This document shows positions 1 to 7,564 of a DNA stretch of 64,000 nucleotides, one piece after another; the first letter of the stretch is position 1; every line of letters begins with the position of its first letter. A program made the translations under genes and the position numbers. The stretch is from Chara braunii (lineage: Eukaryota; Streptophyta; Charophyceae; Charales; Characeae), in NCBI GenBank assembly GCA_003427395.1, contig BFEA01000006.1:2684515-2748514 (forward strand). Reading direction: 5' to 3'. The notes beneath the pieces are model-generated. The model had not been told where the DNA came from. It saw only the letters and a program-made list of their open reading frames with translations, and ran no database searches.

Positions 1-84
1 CAGGATCTCACGGCTCACGACGTGCGCGTGGGAATGAGGCTGTGGGAGCTGGTTGGGGAGAGGAAGGGAGGAGGGACGTGAGAG

Positions 85-671
85 TTGGGAGGAGGAGGTC
101 CTACTCCTCCCAAACTGACAACTACCCTCCTCGTTTTCACGGCAGGGCAGAGCAAAAGGTGGAGAGTTGTTGCATAGAACAGGACGCACCTGGCTGAGGT
201 AAGAACCAGGTGCAGTAAAAATTAGAAGTTAGTTTTTTTTACTTTTCTTTTGTTATTTTCTTTATTTTGTGTGAGGACACTTGTCCTCACGTGGTGCTAC
301 CTCTGGCAGAAGTTGCCAGAGGTAACTGTCAGGCTCCCGTTTTTTAAGGGAGCCTGAAATTTGAAGGATCATAAAGGAAAAAGGCTAAGTACACTCTTTT
401 CCCCGATGTATCTGCCCAGGAAAAAGGGTCCGGATACATCAAACTGAAACGGGTTGTATCTTTTCAACCCCTTATCAGAAAAAAAAAAAAAAAAACAGTT
501 TTGGAAATGGTAGGAGCCCAGTTATCTCGTGAGATTTCAAGATAGCTGGGAAAAAGAAAAGAAAAAATAAAATAGGGCAGTTAAAGCAACTGCTTCACAC
601 TAAGGCTGTGGTTGTGGTGCGGCCACAGTTAGCCCTGGATCTTGGCCAGATTAAGGGCTCATTGTGAGCCC
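85..671. repeat. Chain of about eleven stem-loops with unrelated stems
   Basis: Consecutive inverted repeats are directly visible. Stem arms lie at 85-94/104-113 (10 bp), 186-193/206-213 (8), 271-279/282-290 (9), 298-308/314-324 (11, loop GAAGT), 329-338/348-357 (10), 405-412/433-440 (8), 451-456/465-470 (6), 517-527/540-550 (11, one G-T), 577-582/588-593 (6), 606-611/623-628 (6) and 655-661/665-671 (7). No two stems share sequence. Spacers are A/T- or purine-rich and include a 17-bp poly-A at 479-495. Perfect stems of 8 bp or more with short loops should occur less than once by chance in 600 bp, so seven is notable. No ORF is present. The function is unknown; it could be a structured RNA or the structured end of a mobile element. 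The right arm ends before this segment, so it cannot be compared. Confidence 0.75.
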
Positions 672-1092
672 GCGATTTTGCCTGGGGGCTGGAGTGACGT
701 CCAACCCTTCTTTGCCACTATAAAACTGGCAGTTGTCCCCCAGCTACCACACAAAACACTCGTGCTGTTATTGAGTGACATGCGCACTTGAGTGTTGCTT
801 GGCTGCTGGGAGGCTGCCANAGGCAACGTGGGAGAAGGACTGGAGTTCTGNAGAGGAGNGCNCGAGGAGGAGTTGGGCAGCCATATCCAAGGCAGGGAAC
901 ACTCTNTTCCCCNCCCCTTTGACTGGTGCTGGTCCCACGGGACGGACCCAGGGACATTGCGGGGCTACGACAGTGCGGCAAAGTGGAATTTGGGCTTGGG
1001 GCCNAAATTTNACTAATTTTGCCTNCCATTTTTCCACTACGGTGGGGAAGTGCTGCCAAAATTTTACANCNGCAGGGCGGCGNCACTTTGTC
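672..1092. other. No gene seen; low-quality sequence with scattered N
   Basis: The stretch has many single N calls (820-1086). Short open frames run through it on both strands, but they read into the adjacent minisatellite and resemble no known protein. A variant of the minisatellite core (GGAAGTGCTGCCAAAATTTT) appears near 1046. Confidence 0.6.
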
Positions 1093-1410
1093 TGACGGCG
1101 GTGGTGCGGAAGCACTGTCGAATTTCTGCAGCGGCGGCACTGAGTTTGACGGCGGTGGTGCGGAAGCGCTGCCGAATTTCTGCGGGGGCGGCACTGAGTT
1201 TGACAGCGGTGGTGCGGAAGCGCTGTCGAATTTTTGCGGCGGCAACACTGAGTTTGACAGGCGGAGGTACGGAAGCGCTGGAAAATTTTTGCGGCGGTGG
1301 CACTAAGTCCGACGACGGTGGTGCAGAAGCGCTGTTGAATTTTTGCGGCGGCGGCACTGAGTTTGACGGCGGTAGTGCGGAGCACTGTCGAATTTAGCAG
1401 CACTAAGTTT
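1093..1410. repeat. 54-bp minisatellite, about six copies
   Basis: Units begin at 1093, 1147, 1201 and 1255 and continue, degenerate, to about 1410. The core is GGAAGCGCTGCCGAATTTCT followed by GCGGCGGCGGCACTGAGTTTGAC. The unit is 18 codons long, so frames stay open on both strands (for example P-P-P-Q-K-F-D-S-A-S-A on the minus strand). That is a by-product of period length, not evidence of a gene. The core resembles the motif repeated at 25461-25650 and 38784-38973. Confidence 0.85.
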
Positions 1411-2860
1411 GTCGGCGGTGGTGTGGAAGTGTTGTCGAATTTCTTCACAACGACGNCACAGGATTTACGACAGTGTCAGTGGTATTTTTGCGTTGAGCAA
1501 TAACTGGGCATTGGTGCAGTGAAGGTGCCACTAGAGTAGTGTATTTTGAGGTAGCGTGGACTTAACGGCGCAGTAACGCCGTGACNGCNGAAGTAATTGG
1601 CAGCCACGCTTACTGAAAAATAAGTGAGGGGGTGCTGTGGCAGGNGGTCNCAGCAAGAGAGTGGTGTCGATCACTTTGNTGATGACTGGNGACGACTACC
1701 TTCACGTNAAAAGGGGCGTACTTCTATACNGTCTTCTTGAGTGTACCGTACAACTTCAGTCAAGGTCAGTGGACAGTCAGTTTGACTNAGACCCTTTTCA
1801 CGCCTGAGTGAANCCACACTTTGCTCGACCCTGTTCTTTGAACGTTCATTGAAAGGTAGAGGAAATGTGTGTTGGNNCGTGTGAATGTGAGTCTNACCTG
1901 AGTTTGGGTTTGCACTGTTTCTTTTGTTGAACTTGTCCTCTGATTCGACTGCAGGTGTAGCTTATTGAAATAGAAGTGGATCGACCTTGAGATGACTAAT
2001 GTTTGGTTGTTCTCACTTCTCGACACTTGTATGTANATGNCAAACCGAAAAGAGGAAAAAAAACGACGAAAAAATAAAGCGATCACTAAGAAGAAAAACG
2101 TGAATGGACGTAGATTTTTCCCAAGGTCACCGTTTTTTTCCCGGATGACCCTCACCGTCAATGCCCGTCCGTCTGAATGATTTTTCCTTCTGTGATCATT
2201 TTTCGTCTAAGTTGTTTTCGGCGTCAGGCGGCAAGAGGTTGTTTGCTCACCGTGGTAAATTTCTTTCCTTTTTCTAAGAGGCATCTGAGGCGGCGGTTCG
2301 TTGCCTTAGGGGTCGGCCCTGCTATCGACTCGGAGTGGATCGCTCTGCGGGGGGGTACCATGCTGTTGTGGTGGAGTTAGCCCAACTTCTGAGATCCAAG
2401 GTTATCTCGGGCGAGGACGAGGGGTATCCCAGACCACCTCTTAGGGGAAGGACAGACGTATATTCACGAAAATACCTCTAAAATTATTATCGTCTCGCGT
2501 AAGGAATTACTGTTGTAGTGTACCCTTCTGGTGGCCATAGTAAGAGTCACTGACGCATGGGGAACTAGTGCCTTGAGCAGACTAGTTCGTGTCATACTAG
2601 TTTAGGCAAAGCGCAGTTAGGCACTCTTATCGCGGATGACTGTGCCAGAAGAAGCACGAACCAGTGGGAAGGATAATGCGTAAATAATACTCAGTAGCAG
2701 AAATTTTAACGTAACTATTCTCGTTTTTTTTTCTTCAGATGACGACAGGGACGACGGTCTGTTATCTTTTCCGCAATCGTGACACAGCGGCGGAATGGGT
2801 CGATTCCCAAAGACATGATAGAGAAAGAGTAGAGAGTAGGGCGAGTCGTCTATAATCCGT
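1411..2860. other. No recognisable gene; N-bearing flank of the ORF pair
   Basis: From 1674 this sequence is mirrored without indels at the right edge of the window. Eleven single N positions between 1679 and 2040 are mirrored exactly at 63633-63994. A 67-aa open frame (2177-2380) is identical in both arms, but the surrounding non-coding DNA is identical too, so it is not called a gene. AACTAGTT-type palindromes cluster at 2562-2602. Confidence 0.6.
2722..2738 (+). promoter_or_regulatory. Possible 3' splice site upstream of the ORF pair
   Basis: A T-rich tract (eight or more T) runs into TTCTTCAG, with AG at 2737-2738, about 120 bp before the ATG of the 129-aa ORF. The same sequence is present at 62935-62951 in the right arm. 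No matching donor or upstream exon was identified, so an intron in the 5' untranslated region is only a possibility. Confidence 0.25.
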
Positions 2861-3250
2861 ATGAATTATACTAAGAGGAGGATGTTTCAACGATTCTGGA
2901 ATGGAAGTGTGCGGAATCCTTCTAGGCGACTCATTTTCAGATCAAGAGCCGGACTGGGCATTCTTCACTACGAGTTCGCACCGCCACGACCCGATCACGA
3001 CTTCGCCAGCATGAACTTAGTGGTGATGCAACCATATGAGATAAACCCTCGAATTGACGAAATTTTTGAGATAAGGCTGATGTTCGTCCGTTCCGTACTT
3101 TTGTTAAACGAACGACAGAGACCTTTATTTGGCATATATTATACAAGGAGAGTACGGGCGAATAGGTTCATCATTCTACGAGTTGAACCATTCTCAAAGT
3201 ATGCTTGGCAAGATGAGGAGGACGAACTCATAGAACGATTACTCAACTAA
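2861..3250 (+). CDS. Hypothetical protein, 129 aa, first ORF of a TAATG-coupled pair
   Basis: The ORF runs from ATG at 2861 to TAA at 3248-3250. I do not recognise the family. The N-terminus is basic (K-R-R and R-R within the first 25 residues), the middle alternates hydrophobic and charged residues (F-E-I-R-L-M-F-V-R, F-I-I-L-R-V-E), and the C-terminus is acidic (D-E-E-D-E-L-I-E-R). No signal peptide or membrane span is evident. Its stop overlaps the next ATG by one base (TAATG). The second ORF's frame is already open from 3217, so reinitiation or a frameshift could link the two. The right-arm copy (62423-62812) differs at residue 42 only (P here, L there). Because flanking non-coding DNA is equally conserved, this identity does not prove selection. 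An intronless cellular gene or a fragment of a mobile element are both possible. Confidence 0.5.
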   Translation: MNYTKRRMFQRFWNGSVRNPSRRLIFRSRAGLGILHYEFAPPRPDHDFASMNLVVMQPYEINPRIDEIFEIRLMFVRSVLLLNERQRPLFGIYYTRRVRANRFIILRVEPFSKYAWQDEEDELIERLLN

Positions 3251-3825
3251 TGAAGTTTTGTTCTGATACGCAGATGCCTGGAGCTCGACGAGACATGACC
3301 ATCCCGAGGTGCCTGCTGGTTCGTGATACGATTGAGGACGATCTCATCAGAGGAGCAGAGAAACTTTTACGAGTTCGAGATGGTTCTCCCACGGAATGGA
3401 TCGGCTTCATCGGCCTACTCCGAAATGGAGAGGGATTTTTCCCTAGCACTCGCACAAATTTTCGGGCAAACACGGCTCAAACTTCCGAGGAGTCTTATGG
3501 ATACACATTGTATTTTCACCGTGTGAGTAATCTCGAATGTCTCTCCCGAGTCATTGTGAGTATTAGGATTACCTCGTTCGGTAGACGCTTCGGCGTCATT
3601 CGGACCGAGGACACAGAGACCCGACGTTTACTTGGACTTAGTCGGCCTCTGCGAGTCATAGTTTGGAGGTTAGCCTCACGGATGACCTTTTTCTATGATA
3701 CTCAAGTTATTAGAGTCATGCGAGGTGGACGGAGGGCTACCCTAACATTCGATGACAGCGAGCTTGCGCGATTGGATTCATTGGAGGCTCAGACGCTCGG
3801 AGAACGAAAGATTTACTTGGGATAG
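3250..3825 (+). CDS. Hypothetical protein, 191 aa, second ORF of a TAATG-coupled pair
   Basis: The ORF runs from ATG at 3250-3252, overlapping the stop of the upstream ORF by one base, to TAG at 3823-3825. It is the longest repeat-free open frame in the window. No family is recognised. It is arginine-rich (R-P-L-R-V-I-V-W-R-L, M-R-G-G-R-R) and mostly predicted strand-like hydrophobic/charged alternation, with an acidic, leucine-rich stretch near the end (F-D-D-S-E-L-A-R-L-D-S-L-E). There is no transmembrane segment. The right-arm copy at 61848-62423 encodes the same protein without change. The upstream frame is closed by TGA at 3214-3216, so a fused product would need a frameshift in 3217-3250. 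The one-base overlap resembles coupled ORFs of retroelements and viruses, but no diagnostic motif supports such an origin. Confidence 0.5.
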   Translation: MKFCSDTQMPGARRDMTIPRCLLVRDTIEDDLIRGAEKLLRVRDGSPTEWIGFIGLLRNGEGFFPSTRTNFRANTAQTSEESYGYTLYFHRVSNLECLSRVIVSIRITSFGRRFGVIRTEDTETRRLLGLSRPLRVIVWRLASRMTFFYDTQVIRVMRGGRRATLTFDDSELARLDSLEAQTLGERKIYLG

Positions 3826-4028
3826 ACACCGTTGTCTAATATCAAACTTGGATTTCAGATAACATCTATGCATTGAATTGTCTTGTTGAGGAAGTCATAT
3901 GACTTATGATTGCACGAGGTAATCATAACACACAAAACAGAAATACATTATGTAGATAGGACCGCCAGACGGATAGTATCTGGATTACCTCGATGATGGC
4001 ATTATCATGCTTATGCATTGAGGGGTAA

Positions 4029-4138
4029 CCACATGCGTAACCACATGTGTAACCACTGTCTCTTATACACATCTAGATGTGTATAAGAGACAGCCACATG
4101 CGTAACCACATGTGTAACCACATGCGTAAAAACGCATG
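4029..4138 (+). repeat. CACATGCGTAAC/CACATGTGTAAC minisatellite, interrupted by adapter
   Basis: Alternating 12-bp units are followed by a hairpin ACATGCGT-AAAA-ACGCATGT. The right arm has the same block uninterrupted at 61600-61650. Here it is split by 38 bp of adapter and some units are repeated on both sides. Confidence 0.8.
4056..4093. other. Nextera mosaic-end junction (sequencing artefact)
   Basis: CTGTCTCTTATACACATCT is followed directly by its reverse complement. This is the Tn5/Nextera mosaic end as it occurs at circularisation junctions of mate-pair libraries. The homologous right-arm site (near 61625) lacks it, and flanking repeat units are duplicated around it. It is not biological. 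Confidence 0.97.
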
Positions 4139-4507
4139 TCAGAAGCAAGAAGGAGACTATAGGGCAGGTGGGGTCGAACCGAGAGTTCAAACTTCGACCA
4201 GGAACCCAATCACTTGTTGATCTGCATGGTAGCAGTGGTATTTAGTTGCTGGAGCTAACCATGACAAGTTTCTGTAGGCATGATGTTGTCCTAAATTCAA
4301 ATTAGGAAAAAGTCTGACTTTAGCTTAAAAAGCTTGAAAAAGGAAAACTATGTGTCGACCATATTGACAACGAGTAGGAAAGCACGATAGCATGATCCTT
4401 TTCGTCATACAAAACCTTTTAAAGAATTGTTACTCTAATTGTTGAACTGTTTGATTTAAAAGAGTGACTTCATATGTATCATTCTTGATGATTTCGTCTG
4501 AAGAAAT

Positions 4508-4566
4508 TTTATATATATATACATATATATATATATGTATATATATATATGTATACATATATGTAT
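4508..4566. repeat. (AT)n / ATGTAT microsatellite
   Basis: TA dinucleotides are interspersed with ACATAT and GTATAT. The right-arm counterpart (61204-61229) is less than half as long, which accounts for part of the arm-length difference. Confidence 0.9.
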
Positions 4567-4631
4567 GAGGAAATTACGTGCAAGGGACTAAAGTCAAGTT
4601 GTTGTTGGTTTCTATACTTAACTTAAACCGC

Positions 4632-5097
4632 TCTAGTCGACTGACGTACACTTCATCCTTAGAAGATCAGCGCCCTAAGTGACGGACGGTGTTCGGGCTC
4701 AACAGGCGTTCAATCACGTATAGCTATCCTACAGCGCGCGAGCAAACGCCCTTGGTTGACCCACCTCTGCAACTGCAAGTAAAAGCTTTCGCATGTGGGT
4801 TAGTAACTCGGTAGGGATACGCCCCTAAGGGTGGTAACAACCCCTTAGGGAAGCAAGCTTATGCCCCGTGGGAACCTGTCCTGTCATAGGGAACCGCAGG
4901 ATGTACAGCTGGCGCATCCGGCTAGAGCGGCGAAGGGACGACGCGACCGCGCACCGCCTNGGCGGCTCGNGGNAACTATTTCACGCNGTCTCCANGTTGT
5001 CTCCGTGTTTTNTTTTAATGTGTAACTCGGGCGTGACGTGGCCGGGAGNGCCCTCGCTCGCGCGGNGGCCGATGCGCTCGACAATGTGACACTACAC
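4632..5097 (+). mobile_element. SINE-like element, family A (diverged copy)
   Basis: This segment aligns by eye with copies at 14815-15231, 26815-27231, 40137-40538 and 50575-50990 (reverse). Shared blocks are CTAGTCGAC, ACGCCCTTGGTTGACCCACCTCTGCAA-type sequence, GGGATACGCCC, CCTGTCCTGTCATAGG and CTGGCGCATCCGGC. The better copies have a tRNA-like head. Here the head is degenerate and the body contains several N. The right-arm copy is at 60672-61137. It is the most diverged member, so it is older than the large-unit copies or from another subfamily. Confidence 0.6.
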
Positions 5098-5917
5098 ACC
5101 TCCCCTATAGCCAGTCCCTTCCCTCTGAAGACGAAAGAAGCACATAACGACACACGTACTTGCGCGCTACGAGACAAGACCAAAACCCGATGCTTTGCAA
5201 CCTCACCCCCAACAGCGTGCACAATCCTACAATGACAAGCACACTGGTACAGACCCACCCCCAAGTGTACTACACCTATGCGAGTACTACACCCCACATC
5301 CTTTCTCCTCTCTCCCAAGCAATCCTACTACTCGCTTACACCCACTCCCNCNAAAAAAANGAACGAATTTTCTCTTNCCCTCCNAAAAATACACCCACCC
5401 CCCTCACTCAGAACGCACATTGGCAGGTACATACTCCTCACTCGACTGCGTGAAAACGTTTGTTCCATAACATACCCCTTCGCTCACCTTAAAAAAACAT
5501 TCCTACCACTAGCTTACACCCTCCAACATATACACATGGCTTCCTCCCCCTCCCAAATTGCTGCTAATGCGTGCACCCCCATCATACCCCCTCTAATCCT
5601 AGCCCGTACAATGGCATGCTACGCTATACAATTATGGCTCGCACGCCCATATCCTCCCATACGCTATATCGAGCGCCCTGGAGTACGACTGAGAATACAA
5701 CCGCACGCATCTTCGTGTTACACCGCTGCAGCGCCAGCTTGTACTCTAGACTCCATCGCCCCTCACCACGAGTCCCCTTTGTCTCCCTTCTCGCACGAGC
5801 ACTCTTGCTCGCGAGCTACATTGGGTACCTCAACTCGGTCGGACGCAATACAGTGCCCCGTGCACTGTGCTTACACTGTAAGCACTGACATTGTGCTGCA
5901 CGACAACTACTCCAGCT
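5098..5917 (+). other. C-rich segment with a long but doubtful open frame
   Basis: A frame of 217 codons (5278-5931) is open in both arms. The composition is low-complexity (Ser, Pro, Thr, Tyr, His), it carries N, and the arm differences I compared change amino acids (for example R/Q and L/P in the first four residues). This argues against a constrained protein. It may instead be promoter or leader sequence upstream of the candidate exon at 5918. Confidence 0.45.
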
Positions 5918-5962
5918 ATGGCGGCAACTGACCTTCCGGCGATACCGACCCTGACAACTCAG
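5918..5962 (+). other. Candidate first coding exon with splice donor
   Basis: GCTATGGCGGC is a strong plant-type start context. It opens 15 codons (M-A-A-T-D-L-P-A-I-P-T-L-T-T-Q) ending in CAG at 5962, followed by GTAAGA. A T/C-rich tract ending in CTAACAG at 6082 would be a good acceptor for an intron of 120 bp. However, the next in-frame codons reach TAA almost at once, so the exon may be a remnant. The same signals occur at 59807-59851 on the other strand. Confidence 0.3.
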
Positions 5963-6082
5963 GTAAGACTCTCTAACTATATCTCCCCCAAATGCCTATT
6001 ATGCTTCACCATGCTACCCCGTACGCCTTGCTCCCAACCGCCCCCCCCCCCAACGACTTTTTTTCCCACCCATTCCTAACAG

Positions 6083-6351
6083 GAGCCTTACTAAGCTAAC
6101 CCCTCTGATGAGCTGCTATGGGTGTTAGGCGGTGAAAAGCGCGCTTAAGGGCGTGCACCCCCCCTATGGTTGGGTTCTTATACCCTTTCTAACCTGTGCT
6201 AATCCACTAACACTAATTCCTAAACTGCTCCTAAAACTGACATCCTGTTGTGTTAATCTTGTACCTAACTAAAGAACAAAATGGCTATGTCTAATGTCCC
6301 ATACTCTGGGATAGCTGTGTTTTTACACAAAATCCCCCCCACACACATGCT
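6083..6351. other. No gene seen
   Basis: This is a non-coding stretch after the possible intron. It is matched closely in the right arm (about 59430-59686). Confidence 0.5.
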
Positions 6352-6370
6352 CACACACACACACACACAA
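6352..6370. repeat. (AC)n microsatellite
   Basis: An alternating AC run. The right-arm counterpart is a GT run at 59399-59430. Confidence 0.9.
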
Positions 6371-6551
6371 ACACAAGTGTAAGGTGTATGTTTCCATGTT
6401 CTAGAGGAATATTTATTCGATTTTGGTCATTTCTTTAATTTACTTTATTATTATTACTATTATTCTTATTTCGTCAAATGCACCAAAGAAAAACCCTACG
6501 ACTAAACCTTACAATACAACCACCACCAACAACCCTCAAGTTCAACAATTC

Positions 6552-6595
6552 AAAAAAAAAAAAAAAAAAACTAAATCATTAAAAAACAACGTTAC

Positions 6596-6664
<69 letters not shown>

Positions 6665-6672
6665 TCTCTCCC
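6552..6672. repeat. Poly-A followed by (TC)n microsatellite
   Basis: A-run at 6552-6570, then TC repeats at 6598-6672. The long Ser-Leu or Arg-Glu open frames across it are artefacts of the dinucleotide repeat. The right-arm counterpart is (AG)n at 59104-59179. Confidence 0.95.
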
Positions 6673-7564
6673 TGAACAAATTACGGGTTCCACACCCGTG
6701 CGTTCATGGTAAGTGAATGAGAGTAGTGGACCGAGGCCCATGAAGTGAAGTAAGGGTCTCACCACACCACTTCCGATTGTTGAAAAAAAATTGGAAGAGC
6801 CCTCGCCACACCACTCCCGAGTCCTCGAAAGTTTTGGGATGGAGTGTTCTTGAATATCAATGTCGAAGGGTTTCACTGCTCTCAAAATGTGCAAACGTAA
6901 TCCTACGGTAAAACCTGAAAAGATACATTGCATCCAACGACGTACCTCATTTCGTAAGGCTCGTAAGCGTCGTTCATGAGGACGTGGGTTCAGTACTCTT
7001 TGCCCTCATGTGCCTTGTTGGGCATGCCTGACGCCCTTCACCCCTACCGATAGACTACTAGATCCCCCGATCGGCATTGAGCAGAGTCTTCTGATGTTCG
7101 TAGGGGAGGGGACATGGGGCCAAGTCCCACCAGCAGCATTGAGTTTCCTCAACGCCTGAATCTGAATTTGTTTGTGGAGATGTGAAAAAAATCACGTTGA
7201 GTTTCCTCAACCGCACCTCCCTACAAACAGTTATTTTTTTTCATAAAAAAAAATGGATCCTTATAGGGCTTCTTATCAAAGCTGAAAAAGAAGGAGGCCG
7301 GGGACCTCACAATTCAACCCAGAAGACAGGAGTGGGGAATATCTAGGCACTGAGAATGCCAAATCCAGACCGTGATCTTGAAACCCCATTCCTATCAAAC
7401 AACTAGCACAAGCCATAAAACTACAAGCGGTTATCACCTACCTGAAATTTCAGGAATGAAAAAGGTGAAGTGAGAATTTTTTTGTGTTTTCTTTGGCCTG
7501 AATTCAGGGTGGGAGATGTGTTCTTCATGGTGAAAAAGGAAGCTGCGATGATGAATGGGGGTTG
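6673..7564. other. Non-coding stretch with two identical small hairpins
   Basis: TTGAG-TTTC-CTCAA at 7139-7152 and GTTGAG-TTTC-CTCAAC at 7196-7211 lie 57 bp apart. A 14-bp palindrome CCTGAAATTTCAGG lies near 7441-7454. All are kept in the right arm (about 58320-58640). No convincing gene was seen. Confidence 0.55.

Larger units (their letters stand above)
3826..4507. other. Non-coding flank between the ORF pair and an AT repeat
   Basis: No gene is seen. Up to about 4140 the sequence equals the right arm (61532-61847) apart from the adapter insertion. Beyond that the arms diverge quickly, for example around 4320-4360. This marks the inner limit of the near-identical tract. Confidence 0.6.

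Noticed and set aside
718-1248. 176-codon Pro/Ser-rich ORF and overlapping frames
   Set aside because: They arise from the 54-bp minisatellite (18 codons per unit) and include many N.
2177-2380. 67-codon ORF identical in both arms
   Set aside because: The surrounding 2 kb is almost identical between arms regardless of coding, so identity gives no support. No domain is present.
4056-4093. Perfect 38-bp palindrome as a transposon end or regulatory site
   Set aside because: It is identical to the Tn5 mosaic-end dimer used in library preparation and is missing from the homologous site in the other arm.
5278-5931. 217-codon ORF open in both arms
   Set aside because: Low-complexity composition, and the arm differences I examined change amino acids (R/Q, L/P, L/F, I/V, E/K). 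There is no sign of protein constraint and no recognisable domain.
6592-6933. Arg-Glu repeat protein
   Set aside because: Translation of a TC dinucleotide microsatellite.
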